Of a DNA stretch of 64,000 bases, positions 45,448 through 57,135 are shown in pieces. The stretch is taken from NCBI RefSeq assembly GCF_900604285.1, contig NZ_UWNY01000001.1:682001-746000 (forward strand). Direction: 5' to 3'. The translations under genes and the position numbers were made by a program. The notes under the pieces are model-generated. The model was not told the origin of the DNA and searched no databases. It saw nothing but the letters and a program-made list of their open reading frames with translations. Numbering within the stretch: the stretch's first letter is position 1; each line of letters begins with the position of its first letter. Source of the stretch: Varibaculum vaginae (GTDB lineage Bacteria; Actinomycetota; Actinomycetes; Actinomycetales; Actinomycetaceae).

Positions 45448-45660
45448 GCCATCACGGTGAGTGAAAGCTGAGAGTAAGAATTCTGGGTTAAGCTGAGCGT
45501 TCCTTAGGGTGTACTGTTTATTATCCTGGTGGTTTGCACTGATTAGACTTCATATTCTGAAAAGTTTATCGCTGAGCGTCTTTGTCGTCATCAGGCAGTT
45601 TCGCACGACAATCAAGTAGTACTGAGGTATCGGTATCGAAACCAACGCGGCTGGGCACCT

Positions 45661-46708
45661 CTAGAAAGTAGCGGTGTCGATTACGTAGCGGTAGCGCACC
45701 TTAGCGGCTACCACGTTATCCCAGGCCTGATTGATTTGCTCGCCGGAAATAATCTCTACCTGCGGCGCGATATTTTTTTTCGGCACAAAAGTCCAGTACT
45801 TCCTGGGTGAGGGCGATACCGCCGATATTGGAGCCGGTCAGCGTTTTTTGCCTGCCCACTAAGTTACCTATGGCGAAGGACTGGCGGTTCTCCGGTAACC
45901 CCACAATCCCCACGACGCCTTCGGGTTTTACACAATCTAGCAGCTGATCGATTTCCACTCCGTCCGAAAGGGTCGATACCACCAGGTCAAACTGGGAGTG
46001 CATACTTTCCCAAGTCCCGTCCTCGGAAGTGGGGTGTAGCGCAACTGCCCCAAAGCGTTTCGCGTCCTCTTCTTTGGCGCGAGTGCGGGAAATGACGTGG
46101 GTTTCGGCTCCCAGGGCGGCGGCAATCTGTACCCCTATATGACCGAGCCCTCCCATGCCTACAATCGCAACTTTTTTGCCCGGGCCGGCTCCTAACCGTT
46201 TCAGCGGGGAATATAGGGTCACCCCGGCACACATAATCGGGGCGGCTTTTTCCAGAGGAATCGCGTCCGGTATCCGGCACACATAGTCTTGCTCCACGGT
46301 GATCCCGGTGGAATAGCCGCCGGCAGTGGGGATCCCGTCGCGCCCGATGCAGTTATAAGTCCAGATAGTCCCGCCTTCGCCATTACAGAATTGTTCGGTT
46401 CCTGCCTGGCAGGCCTCGCATTTGCCGCAGGAATCCACGAAGCAACCGACCCCTACCCGATCCCCGACAGCAAACTTATTTACTTCGGAGCCGATTTTGG
46501 TGACGATACCGGCGATTTCATGACCGGGGGTGAGGGGGTAGATGACCGCTCCCCATTCCCCGCGCCCAGTATGAATATCGGAGTGGCAGACCCCGGCGTA
46601 TTTGATCTCGAAGTAGATTTCCGTGGGCCCCGGCTCGCGTCGCTCGAGGGTGACGGGGTGGAAGGGCGAGGTGGCCGAGTCCATTGCGTAGGCTTTTACC
46701 TGGGTCAT
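45661..46708 (-). pseudogene. Zinc alcohol dehydrogenase with C-terminal frameshift
   Basis: A medium-chain NAD(P)-dependent alcohol dehydrogenase. Catalytic zinc block GVCHSDIHTGRGEWG and GHE in PGHEIAGIV, structural-zinc cysteines in CFVDSCGKCEACQAGTEQFC, and the Rossmann block VAIVGMGGLGHIGVQIAAALG. Reading stops early at 45716 after FCAEKKYRAAG. With one T fewer in the run of eight at 45773-45780, the frame continues into IAPQVEIISGEQINQAW and VRYRYVIDTATF, the normal end, stopping at 45661. So the gene carries a one-base insertion in a homopolymer, a true mutation or a sequencing error. Confidence 0.85.
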
Positions 46709-47143
46709 TGCTGCTCCTTAAAAGAAAAAGTTATCGCTTTCAACCATAGCCCGCTGTCTCGCCTAGTGCAGGAGTGCTACCGTAAAGATTTTGTTACCGC
46801 AAAGGCACTCAAGGCTACGGAAGTGCTGTATGAGTGAGGTCATACCTCCGAAAAACATTGCTCAGCTTGGGCTATGACTGTAAGAAGTGTCCGCCGCTCG
46901 GGGGGATTACGGTCGTTCGCTCCCGGTTGCTGCTGACTACTTTGGTTGCATCTCAGATGCTTCCCGAGTTCACAGTAATAAAAGATGGTATGGGCAAGGA
47001 ACTGCGCGCGGTCATGGTTCGCCGCCGTAAACAGCAGTAACTGGTAGGAACAACTAAATAGCAGTTTGGGTCGCCCCTCAAAAAGGGGCGACCCAACTTC
47101 TTGATGTCCGCTTTACTCTGCTCCATGTTTTTTGGAGGGGCTA
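46709..47143. other. Gene-poor stretch with one unexplained open frame
   Basis: A frame of 68 codons at 46834-47040 (plus strand, start at GTATGAG... region, ending VMVRRRKQQ) is basic but resembles nothing I know and lacks a ribosome site, so it is not called as a gene. A 13-bp hairpin TTGGGTCGCCCCT / AGGGGCGACCCAA lies at 47066-47096 and may be a terminator. The rest of the stretch shows no structure I can support. Confidence 0.3.
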
Positions 47144-47278
47144 ATGCCCATTTTGGGGTGTGGACAGAATATTGGAGAGTGTTTTATAAATGTTTCGTAT
47201 TCCCGAGAGCAGCGTCGTGAGGTGTTGAGGGCGTATAGACGTACGGGCTCGGTATCTACAATGGATACCGCCGTCTAA
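47144..47278 (+). pseudogene. IS3-like transposase OrfA remnant
   Basis: A 44-codon frame whose middle, YSREQRREVLRAYRRTGSVS, looks like the N-terminal helix-turn-helix of IS3-family OrfA proteins. After TGSVST the expected continuation (a second helix and tryptophan-rich part) is absent and the frame stops within the 3' end of the DUF3800 gene. GGAGGGG precedes the ATG. No inverted terminal repeats or OrfB were seen, so only a stump remains. Confidence 0.45.
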
Positions 47279-47964
47279 GGTAACTCCTTGATAATAACTT
47301 TATTGCGCAGTTCCGGTAGTTTCTCCAGGGTAGCGTAATGGAAAACTCTATTTGCCACGATATCGGCAGCTCTAATCAAAGGATCCTTAGCAGAGTCGCG
47401 CAAGCAAAAGTTCACCCCACTCAATAAAGGTAGAATCGGGGGATAATACTTATTCCACTGCGCATTATATGTACCGATTCTATACTCAGCCTCTAATGCC
47501 TCTCTGAGCTCATAACGACCATCGGTAGCTGTTGTGTGCTCATCCATTCGCACATCAATAACTTCTGAATAGTCCTGGGGAATAACACCTTCGCTTATTT
47601 GCGTGACAATAACGTGTTTGAGACCGATTTTAAAAGCATAGTCTAAGTAACGTTGTTTACTCTTCGGATGAGAAAAAATAGATTCAAGAATGCTTTGCTG
47701 CCTCACTACAACCGCAAACTTGCACACCTGGTTAAGGGAACGAAAAAGCCTACCTTTATGAGCGTTACTAAGCGTAGATGCTTTTAACTCACCATTTTTT
47801 GAGCGGCGAGCATTTTTACCTAAATCTCGTTCAGCTTTTAAATATTTTCTCCCCATGATGTCCCGCTGATCCTTAGAGTAAAGAAGAATACCGCCAAAAA
47901 CGAAATAGTCATTATGTAAATAATCAAATACGCCCGACTCGTCAGCGTAGACAAAAATACTCAC
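47275..47964 (-). CDS. DUF3800 protein
   Basis: A 229-residue protein beginning SIFVYADESGVFDYLHNDYF, the DUF3800 hallmark, with later acidic pieces GELKAS, DVRMDEHTTATDGR and the C-terminal DPLIRAADIVANRVFHY. These Asp/Glu positions are thought to form an RNase-H-like active site in this family; activity has not been established. It is AT-richer than its neighbours and overlaps a transposase remnant at its 3' end, both signs of acquisition. Family members are often found near mobile elements and sometimes with restriction or abortive genes, but none is seen here. Confidence 0.8.
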   Translation of the reverse strand: MSIFVYADESGVFDYLHNDYFVFGGILLYSKDQRDIMGRKYLKAERDLGKNARRSKNGELKASTLSNAHKGRLFRSLNQVCKFAVVVRQQSILESIFSHPKSKQRYLDYAFKIGLKHVIVTQISEGVIPQDYSEVIDVRMDEHTTATDGRYELREALEAEYRIGTYNAQWNKYYPPILPLLSGVNFCLRDSAKDPLIRAADIVANRVFHYATLEKLPELRNKVIIKELP

Positions 47965-48258
47965 AGTTATATTCTAATAGAGCCACCCCGCTGTGGGGTG
48001 GCTCCCCCAAGGCCGGCGACCTTACAGACCGCTTAAACGTAAATTCGGTTCCTTGAGTATACAGCGCACTCTAATGCCTGCATTCATAAATTTAACACCA
48101 TAACCCCGCTACGCCAAGTAGTAATCTACTCTGTCTTAATTTTGGATAATAATCTGGTATTCATCCGCAGGTACGTCTTAGTAGCTTCCACCTTAATGGG
48201 AACAATGTGCAGTTTGCCCGGAGTTGATGCGAGCTAGTCCAAACCTAAAGCACTAAAC
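47965..48258. other. Intergenic stretch before tRNA-Ser
   Basis: A 10-bp hairpin GAGCCACCCC / GGGGTGGCTC (47980-48004) stands right at the 5' side of the DUF3800 gene, and could end transcription coming from the tRNA side. The remaining ~250 bp are AT-rich with short scattered stops; I see no gene or clear promoter. Confidence 0.35.
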
Positions 48259-48287
48259 CCCTCGCCAGAGAAAACTATCGGCGAGGG
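48259..48287 (-). terminator. Terminator of tRNA-Ser
   Basis: An 8-bp stem CCCTCGCC / GGCGAGGG lies just past the tRNA on the minus strand and is followed on that strand by GTTTAG. Confidence 0.6.
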
Positions 48288-48293
48288 CATCGG

Positions 48294-48378
48294 CGGAGGT
48301 AGGGGGATTCGAACCCCCGAGGGCTTGCACCCAACCCGCTTTCCAAGCGAGCGCCATAGGCCGCTAGGCGATACCTCC
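48294..48378 (-). tRNA. tRNA-Ser (GGA)
   Basis: On the minus strand GGAGGTA pairs with TACCTCC as acceptor stem. The T arm shows GGGGGTTCGAATCCCCC, the anticodon loop is TTGGAAA on a CTCGC/GCGGG stem, so the anticodon is GGA (reads UCC/UCU). A long variable arm fits a class II serine tRNA. The CCA end is not encoded. Confidence 0.95.
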
Positions 48379-48718
48379 AAGCACAAGTTTGAGTCTACCG
48401 AAATGCCCTAGCTAATGTCGATTTAGGAAATGAGTAGTCGAACACAGCCCGCCACGAGTAGGCAACTTTGTGACTATAAAAACCTTATATTTGCCTTAAG
48501 GGGAAAGAAGGAATTGTCGTCACCACGGCCTTTAAAGCTGTTTTTCTATTTGCTTCCTAAACCGCACCTGTATTTCCTGCGGGAGAATACTAGCGTCCTC
48601 ATTTTTTAATCAGTGCTTTCGTCTAATGTCTGCAGCTTTTCCTCTCGCTGTCAGGAAAATGCTGGCTGCATTTGACCTTCCGTTTCCAGATCGTGCCCTC
48701 CTAAGTTAAACTAGGGGA
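48379..48718. other. Intergenic stretch tRNA-Ser to SRP RNA
   Basis: About 340 bp without a supported gene. It must contain the promoters of tRNA-Ser (minus) and of the SRP RNA (plus). TTGACC at 48672 may be a -35 element but no properly spaced -10 partner was found. Confidence 0.3.
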
Positions 48719-48805
48719 GATCCTTCACGCGGCGATATCATTCGAACCTCCCCAGGGCCGGAAGGCAGCAAGGATAAGGGTGCGCTATCGGGTGCGTGAA
48801 GGGTC
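48719..48805 (+). ncRNA. ffs: Signal recognition particle RNA (4.5S type)
   Basis: The conserved Ffh-binding loop GGGCCGGAAGGCAGCAAGG is present, flanked by a long closing helix GATCCTTCACGC (48719-48730) with GCGTGAAGGGTC, and followed by TTTTTTAT. The small ~87-nt form fits the 4.5S class. It lies just upstream of dnaX, the common order ffs-dnaX-recR. Confidence 0.93.
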
Positions 48806-48867
48806 TTTTTTATCCCAATCACTCCGCAGGTACCCCGCCATTGGCCGGGCTTTAGTACAGTAGAGCC

Positions 48868-51408
48868 GTGAGCATCGCACTTTATCGCCGCTATCGGCCA
48901 GACACTTTCCAAGACGTGATTGGGCAAGATCATGTGGTCAAGCCATTGATGGCGGCGCTGCGTTCGGGGCGGATAAGTCATGCATATCTTTTTTCTGGAC
49001 CACGCGGGTGCGGGAAAACCACCTCAGCGCGAATTATGGCTCGCTGCTTGAACTGCGCTGAAGGCCCCACTGACACTCCTTGTGGCAAATGTGAATCCTG
49101 TAAAGATTTAGCGACCGGAGGATCCGGTTCTCTTGATGTAGTAGAAATCGATGCGGCCAGTCACAATGGGGTTGATGATGCTCGGGAGCTGCGGGAGCGG
49201 GCAGGCTTTGCGCCGGTCCGTGACCGTTTCAAGATTTTTATATTGGATGAAGCCCATATGGTTACCCAACAGGGATTTAATGCTCTGCTAAAAATCGTGG
49301 AAGAACCCCCTGAACACGTTAAGTTCATTTTTGCTACCACCGAACCTGATAAGGTAATCGGCACTATTCGTTCCCGCACCCACCACTATCCTTTCCGTCT
49401 GGTTCCGCCAGAGATTATGGAAAAATATATGGCGAAACTCTGCGAGGTGGAAAATATTGATCCAGCTCCCGGGGTGCTGCAACTGGTGATGAGGGCGGGA
49501 GCGGGCTCGGTACGTGACTCGCTTTCGGTACTAGACCAGCTAATGGCGGGTGCTGAGGACGGGAAACTGGCCTACGGAACTGCTTCTGCACTGTTGGGAT
49601 ACACCGACAGTTCCATTTTGGAACGCTCGGTCGATGCAGTTATTGACCGCGATGGCGCAGCGTTATTTGAGGTAATCGCGAAAATGATTGAAGGGGGACA
49701 TGATCCTCGCCGCTACTTGGAAGATTTATTGCTTCGCTTGCGTGACCTGCTGGTACTCTCGGTTTCTTCTCCTGAGGATGCACAGGCAGCCCTGGCAGGT
49801 ACTCCCGCAGATCAACTAGCAGTTATGCAAACCCAAGCCGCGCGATGGGGAACTGCAGGAATCTCTCGCGCGAGCGACCTTACTAATACCGCCTTGACAG
49901 AACTAACCGGAGCAACTGCCCCGCGTCTGCAAGTAGAGTTACTGGCGGCGCGGCTATTACTGCCTCCCGAAAGCCCGGTGGCAGGAGCAGACGGAGGGGG
50001 AGCTTCCTCCTCTGGTTCTCTTAGTGGGGCAGAAGCCGCCATGGCCGCCTTACATCGGCCAGCGCGTTCCAATTCTCAAAACCACGTTAGCTCTCCGGGT
50101 GCTCAGCACGTTACGCAAAGTGTTAGCGCTCCGCGACCTCCTGCTAATAAAAATTCGGGTATGAGTGCAGCTACAGTAGTGTCTTCGACGAGCGTACCTG
50201 CAGCTCCGCGAAATGGCGTGTCGGAACTTGCTGCTCCTCGTCCAAAGGTAACTTCAGATAAGCAAACCACCCCCGCGGTAGCTGCTCCTCTAGCACAGAG
50301 CCCGATGAAAAGCAGCCTGCCAAAGGAAGAACAGACATCGGCTGTATCCGCTCCAGAAAACCCGCAGACTGGCGGGGTGGAGCCGGTTGAAAAAGGGGAA
50401 CAATACTGGCAGATGCTGCAGGCTTGGGGGAAGGTGAGTTTGCGGCTGCAAGAGGTCGATCCACGGCTGTGGTCAACTTGTAATCGCCACTTACAGATTG
50501 GTGGGGCACAAGATAATCGACTTACCTTGTTAACCGATAGTCCTCAAACCGTTGACTATTTAAAAAATAAACTGGCGCCCTTAGAAAAATGTCTAGCCGA
50601 GGAACTTTCAGAAAGTTGGGAGGTGCAGTTGCTTTCCGGAAGTAATGACGGTTTCGCCCCGGCTCTTAGCGAAGTGCTGTCGCAGGTAAAATTATTGTTG
50701 CCATCAGAAAAAGCATCCGAAATTGAAGATGAAGCCCCGCCAGAAGAAGAATTCTATCCTCCGGAACCAGAAGATCTGGGCGATAGCAGCGGGACGGAAA
50801 ATCCTCCCTTTCCTACTGTGAATGGTGAGTTTCCAGTACCCACAGAAACTGTTGAGGATGTAGCTACTGTAAAAGCTGAAAGCATAGGTGAATCTGGAAA
50901 AACAGTTAACCAGTTAGAGGGGCGGGATAGCTCCGTGGCTGGGGATAGCTGGATTATCGACCATGCTGCACCGACTTCAGAGGAAGGAACTCCACAAAAT
51001 CTTGATGCATTCAGTTCTCGGCTCCGGGAGGCACCCGAAGTCTTGGCGACCCAGCCCAAGGAAGAAATCGCAGCCCCGCGCGGCGGTGAGGACCTGGTTG
51101 CTCCGCGTGCAGCAAGTCCGCAAACACCAGTCTCGCTTCCGGTAACGCAGGGAGAGGAAACGCCGGGGGCTTCTCGCGCGGGAAATGAGTCTTTTGCTGC
51201 CCCACGTCCTCAAGAAAAGGCTCTTCCAGGGGATGAGATCGCCGTAGAATCCCCTATAGAGCCTCCATTTGAGGAAGACCTGCCGGACTTGTCCGATCCG
51301 GATGTTGAGCTCGACGACAGTGGCGGGCGCTGGGGAGTCGAGGTCGCGAAATCTTTGCTTGGTGGCAAGATAGTCGAGACGGTAGCTAACGATTCTGCCA
51401 ACAACTAG
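48868..51408 (+). CDS. dnaX: DNA polymerase III gamma/tau subunit
   Basis: An 846-residue clamp-loader ATPase. The P-loop is GPRGCGKTT at 44-52, the zinc cysteines are C63, C72, C75 and C78, and the Walker B is DEAH at 127-130; a sensor/arginine-finger region follows (FIFATTEPDKVIGTIRSR). Domain III ends near residue 370. The remaining ~470 residues are long, Pro/Ala/Glu-rich, with a structured patch at about 510-590 (the polymerase-binding region) and an acidic tail in which short APR motifs recur. The GTG at 48868 is the start. I see no slippery heptamer for a short gamma form. Confidence 0.93.
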   Translation: MSIALYRRYRPDTFQDVIGQDHVVKPLMAALRSGRISHAYLFSGPRGCGKTTSARIMARCLNCAEGPTDTPCGKCESCKDLATGGSGSLDVVEIDAASHNGVDDARELRERAGFAPVRDRFKIFILDEAHMVTQQGFNALLKIVEEPPEHVKFIFATTEPDKVIGTIRSRTHHYPFRLVPPEIMEKYMAKLCEVENIDPAPGVLQLVMRAGAGSVRDSLSVLDQLMAGAEDGKLAYGTASALLGYTDSSILERSVDAVIDRDGAALFEVIAKMIEGGHDPRRYLEDLLLRLRDLLVLSVSSPEDAQAALAGTPADQLAVMQTQAARWGTAGISRASDLTNTALTELTGATAPRLQVELLAARLLLPPESPVAGADGGGASSSGSLSGAEAAMAALHRPARSNSQNHVSSPGAQHVTQSVSAPRPPANKNSGMSAATVVSSTSVPAAPRNGVSELAAPRPKVTSDKQTTPAVAAPLAQSPMKSSLPKEEQTSAVSAPENPQTGGVEPVEKGEQYWQMLQAWGKVSLRLQEVDPRLWSTCNRHLQIGGAQDNRLTLLTDSPQTVDYLKNKLAPLEKCLAEELSESWEVQLLSGSNDGFAPALSEVLSQVKLLLPSEKASEIEDEAPPEEEFYPPEPEDLGDSSGTENPPFPTVNGEFPVPTETVEDVATVKAESIGESGKTVNQLEGRDSSVAGDSWIIDHAAPTSEEGTPQNLDAFSSRLREAPEVLATQPKEEIAAPRGGEDLVAPRAASPQTPVSLPVTQGEETPGASRAGNESFAAPRPQEKALPGDEIAVESPIEPPFEEDLPDLSDPDVELDDSGGRWGVEVAKSLLGGKIVETVANDSANN

Positions 51409-51429
51409 AAAGAGAGCAGCGAAAAACCT

Positions 51430-52026
51430 ATGTATGACGGTGCCCTGCAAGATTTAATTGACGCCCTGGGGCGACTGCCGGGGATTGGTCCAAAATCAGC
51501 GCAACGAATTGCTTTTTATGTGCTTTCGCGCCCTAAAGATGAAGCAAAACTTTTGGCACAAGCCTTAGTGGATGCTAAAGAAAAAATTCGATTTTGCAGC
51601 CAGTGTGGCAACATTTCCCAAGAGGAACTCTGCGCGATTTGTCGTAATCCTCAGCGAGATCAGGCGGTGATCTGTGTAGTTGAAGAGGCCAAGGATGTGG
51701 GAGCAATTGAACGTACCCGTGCTTATCGCGGTTTATATCACGTGTTGGGTGGGGCGATTGATCCAATAAATGGGATTGGTCCGGAACAGTTGCGCTTGCG
51801 TGAACTACTAAAACGTCTCAGTGGTGCTACTGTACAAGAAATTATTATTGCTACGAATCCCAATATTGAGGGCGAGGCTACGGCTACCTACCTAACCCGT
51901 ACGATTTCCTCCCTAGGAGTTAAAGTGACTCGCCTGGCTTCAGGGTTGCCGGTGGGAGGCGACCTGGAATATGCGGATGAAGTTACTTTAGGGCGCGCGC
52001 TGGAGGGGCGGCGCCGCGCCAACTAA
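51430..52026 (+). CDS. recR: Recombination protein RecR
   Basis: A 198-residue recombination mediator that works with RecO (and RecF) to load RecA. It has the N-terminal HhH motif [20 protein letters not shown], the zinc finger [19 protein letters not shown] and the Toprim domain ([35 protein letters not shown]). It lies 21 bp after dnaX. Confidence 0.96.
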   Translation: MYDGALQDLIDALGRLPGIGPKSAQRIAFYVLSRPKDEAKLLAQALVDAKEKIRFCSQCGNISQEELCAICRNPQRDQAVICVVEEAKDVGAIERTRAYRGLYHVLGGAIDPINGIGPEQLRLRELLKRLSGATVQEIIIATNPNIEGEATATYLTRTISSLGVKVTRLASGLPVGGDLEYADEVTLGRALEGRRRAN

Positions 52027-52204
52027 CCGCTAGTTTCTGTAAATAACACCCTGGCATAGGTCCCAGATAGGTGGGTATAAGTAAAACTAAACATGTGTGT
52101 TTGCTTACTGACCAGCAAATTTGAGACGCTAAGACTTCAGTGTAGCTATCTGCCTACAATTGTTGAAGATAGTTAGACGAATAGTAGCTTTACAAGGGGA
52201 ACAA

Positions 52205-54558
<2,354 letters not shown>

Positions 54559-55860
54559 TTAATTTGCTCTGGTTTTTGGCTGGTAGGCTTCGGCGCTGTT
54601 AATTGTAAGTTTCAGCCCGTATCCGGTTTGTAAGTTCCAACAGTCAACTCCGGATCCGGAGGATTGACAGGCATAGGCTCCAGAGGCAGCCGCGGCACCG
54701 CTAGCCAGCACTGTTTGCGAGGTTTCCCGATCCTTTACCCCTAGATCTTCAGGAGTTTTGGCACCTGCTGCCCCCAGAGTGAACCTGACGGTTGCCCCCG
54801 GATCTTGTCCAATATTTCCGGTAAAGCTAAAGGCAGTACATACCACTTCACTACCGATAGTGCATTTTATGGGGGCGTCAGGCAAAGAGAACTCACTGAC
54901 TTGGTAGGCGCCGTCAGGTATCCCTTTTGCCTCTCCGGTAGCTCTGGTGGGTGCAGGAGCAATCTGGCGTCCCTCAGTTTTAACATCTAGCTGTGCTCCC
55001 GCGTTATTTTTGCCATCTTTTCCGTCTTTGGCAGTTGAGTTTCCGTTTTTGTTGTTTATTCCCCCGTTTTCTTGGGCATCGGGAATCCCGTTATTGTTGC
55101 GATCCTTATTTAGGTCAGAATCCCCGAAAATACGCGCAATTACCCCGCTCTTCCCATACCAACTCTTGGAACCGTCACCTCCGGTAAGACGGTCAGCTAG
55201 GTTTCCCCCAATCGAAAGTACCAGTCCAATAAGTATCGCTAAAATAATCACGAAAAGTTTGCTTTTCTTGGAAGCGGTTTTTTCTTCTTGGGGGGAGAAC
55301 TCATCCAAATCTGCTTCATCAGCTAGCTTGAGTTTTTCCGCGTTGGTTTTTTGAGCAGCAGTGGATTCTGGAGAGAAGTAAGTGTTTCCCGAGGTTACTG
55401 CGGGTGATTTCATTTGTGGGGAGGAATCCGTAGGCTCGGGACTAGCTTTGTCCCCGGCTACGTTGATTTGCTGATTTGAATTTACAGCCGCTAATTCCTG
55501 AGTCTGTCCGGTTGTCGGTATGCGACGCGAGGGGGCGGCCAGGTTAGGAGGTAAAGCTATTTCAGGTGCTGTCTGCGCAGTTTGGGGACTTTTGGGGAGA
55601 GAAGGGGCTGTCTCCTTGGTGTCGATGGAAGTTGGCAGAGCTTTACGGCGGGCGTCCCGATCAATTCGGTTTTGGCGACGTTGCAAAGCGGCGGCTATTT
55701 CGGGATCAGAAAATTCACTTAACCATTCCAGTAATGCCGGATAGGTGGAGGGGTTTTCGGCAATTAGCGGACGTAAGGAGGGGTGATTTTGGGCTAGGAA
55801 CTGCAACTCTTCCAGCGGCGTCGCAGGATCGCTTGCCCGCTCGACCGGGTCAGTGCTCAT
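54559..55860 (-). CDS. LRV-domain membrane protein with Ca-binding-like segment
   Basis: A 433-residue protein of unknown role. Residues ~1-65 look like leucine-rich-repeat-variant helices (LAQNHPSLRPLIAENPSTYP, ALLEWLSEF), a layout common in actinobacterial membrane proteins. A long Ser/Pro/Gln-rich linker leads to one membrane span at about 200-222 (LFVIILAILIGLVLSIGG). Just outside follows SDLNKDRNNNGIPDAQEN, like an EF-hand or thrombospondin-3 calcium loop, then an Asn/Lys/Gly-rich stretch and a globular end with paired cysteines (APIKCTIGSEVVCTAF, AYACQSSGSGVDCW). This suggests an N-in, C-out protein of the cell envelope. Confidence 0.65.
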   Translation of the reverse strand: MSTDPVERASDPATPLEELQFLAQNHPSLRPLIAENPSTYPALLEWLSEFSDPEIAAALQRRQNRIDRDARRKALPTSIDTKETAPSLPKSPQTAQTAPEIALPPNLAAPSRRIPTTGQTQELAAVNSNQQINVAGDKASPEPTDSSPQMKSPAVTSGNTYFSPESTAAQKTNAEKLKLADEADLDEFSPQEEKTASKKSKLFVIILAILIGLVLSIGGNLADRLTGGDGSKSWYGKSGVIARIFGDSDLNKDRNNNGIPDAQENGGINNKNGNSTAKDGKDGKNNAGAQLDVKTEGRQIAPAPTRATGEAKGIPDGAYQVSEFSLPDAPIKCTIGSEVVCTAFSFTGNIGQDPGATVRFTLGAAGAKTPEDLGVKDRETSQTVLASGAAAASGAYACQSSGSGVDCWNLQTGYGLKLTINSAEAYQPKTRAN

Positions 55861-56028
55861 AGCGCCTCCTTTAGTTGCCCTCTAGAGATTATAGATGACT
55901 GAGAGGTGAAAATAGTTTTCTCCCCGTCGTAGCTCTGAATGTAAGAAAAGGTGGCTAAATCTTTGCTGGGAAATAGGATATGGCGTGGGAGAAAAGTCCT
56001 GTTTGCCTAGAAAAAGTCAAAAAGGGGT

Positions 56029-56748
56029 TTAGCTGGCGCGGTGAATGGGGCAGGCTGAAATTGCCATTCCGTCTTCGCCGCGTGCAGAAAAGGGATTTTC
56101 GTCCATGTCTAATGGACGTCCCAGAAAACGTTTCGCATTGGGTAGGGGGGCGATTTTATGATCTGCCCCCAAGGAGCGCAATACATATGCTTGTATGCAG
56201 TGAATCAAATATTCGCGACGCATCGGGTCTTTGGGTAAGGATCTGCCCGCCAGAGAGGCGTTAACCATAGAGATAGCGATCGGTAGATTTTGAGGAGGGA
56301 GCGTACCCTCGTTAATTGCTCTCCGGAGGATCTGACGTAAAATATTTTCTACGATATGTGCGTGTTGACGCAGTTCAGAACCGGTTTCATGTGATACTTG
56401 TCGGCGCAAATCCAGTCCGGGGGCTAGGTGGTAGGAGGATCCTAGGTTGAGCTGTTCGCGGATATAGATCCGCAGCATTTTTATTGGGGAGCTCACTCCC
56501 TCTAAGGCGTGGTTTAAGCGTAGTGAATATTGGCCGGTTTCATAGGTGATAAATGCCAGTAGTAGCGCTTCCTTGTCCTGGAAGTGATTGTAGACTGCAG
56601 TGCGTCCCACTCCGGCTGCTTCTGCGATTTTCGCCATGGTTAGTGACTCAAAAGTACTGGTCTGCATGAGGCGCGAAAGTGCGTCAAAAAGTTGCTGGCG
56701 GGTTTTTTTGCGATGTTCTTCCAGTGTTTCCCCGATAATCCTAGGCAT
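56029..56748 (-). CDS. TetR-family regulator
   Basis: A 239-residue repressor. The helix-turn-helix is FESLTMAKIAEAAGVGRTAV then YNHFQDKEALLLAFI, about residues 33-65; the rest is a ligand domain without recognisable family. It is divergent from efeUOB over a 387-bp gap, so it may control itself or a neighbouring gene; iron regulation of efe is better explained by the iron box. Confidence 0.85.
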   Translation of the reverse strand: MPRIIGETLEEHRKKTRQQLFDALSRLMQTSTFESLTMAKIAEAAGVGRTAVYNHFQDKEALLLAFITYETGQYSLRLNHALEGVSSPIKMLRIYIREQLNLGSSYHLAPGLDLRRQVSHETGSELRQHAHIVENILRQILRRAINEGTLPPQNLPIAISMVNASLAGRSLPKDPMRREYLIHCIQAYVLRSLGADHKIAPLPNAKRFLGRPLDMDENPFSARGEDGMAISACPIHRAS

Positions 56749-57135
56749 AGGGGCATTCTTTCATTTGGTGACACTTTTAGTCTAGTCGTCTTGAAAAAAT
56801 CGGGAGAGGAGGGGGTGGAATCTTTTTGGGAATAGTGATCAATCGGGGGAGTCAGGGAAACTTTTTGTGCCGTCGCTTCCGCTGCGGCTAGGGCTGCCGG
56901 AATTTGGATTGAAGATTTTTGGGGGTATTTGAATAGGTGAACCTATCTTATCTATGGGGAAAAATTTTTCTGAACCTTTAATGGGGTAGCGGTAAAAATG
57001 CCGTGAACAGTAGATTTAGTTAAGTTTGTGTTGATTTGCATACTTGACAGGAGGGGGTGAATTAATTAAATTCAGGTTTGCCTTAGCTAAAGGATTATAG
57101 GTTTTGACTAAATTAATTCGCGGAGTGGAGACAAT
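56749..57135. promoter_or_regulatory. efeUOB promoter with DtxR/IdeR-like iron box
   Basis: TTGACA (57044-57049), 17 bases, TAAATT (57067-57072) make a promoter for efeU. Right after, TCAGGTTTGCCTTAGCTAA (57072-57090) matches the 19-bp iron box TTAGGTTAGGCTAACCTAA at about 14 positions, as far as can be judged by eye. Repression by a DtxR/IdeR protein with Fe(II) bound is thus expected. The rest of the gap up to tetR shows nothing else clear. Confidence 0.7.

Noticed and set aside
45566-45658. 30-codon minus-strand frame just after the dehydrogenase (starts PSRVGFDTDT)
   Set aside because: Could be a remnant, but too short and with a poor start context.
48626-48709. 27-codon frame (MSAAFPLAVRKM...) before the SRP RNA
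   Set aside because: No ribosome site, no known family, ends at the SRP RNA; likely chance.
48868-51408. Programmed frameshift for a short gamma form of DnaX
   Set aside because: No A-rich slippery heptamer with a following hairpin after domain III was seen.
50977-51450. 157-codon open frame antisense to the dnaX tail
   Set aside because: Produced by the biased composition of the tail; no start signals.
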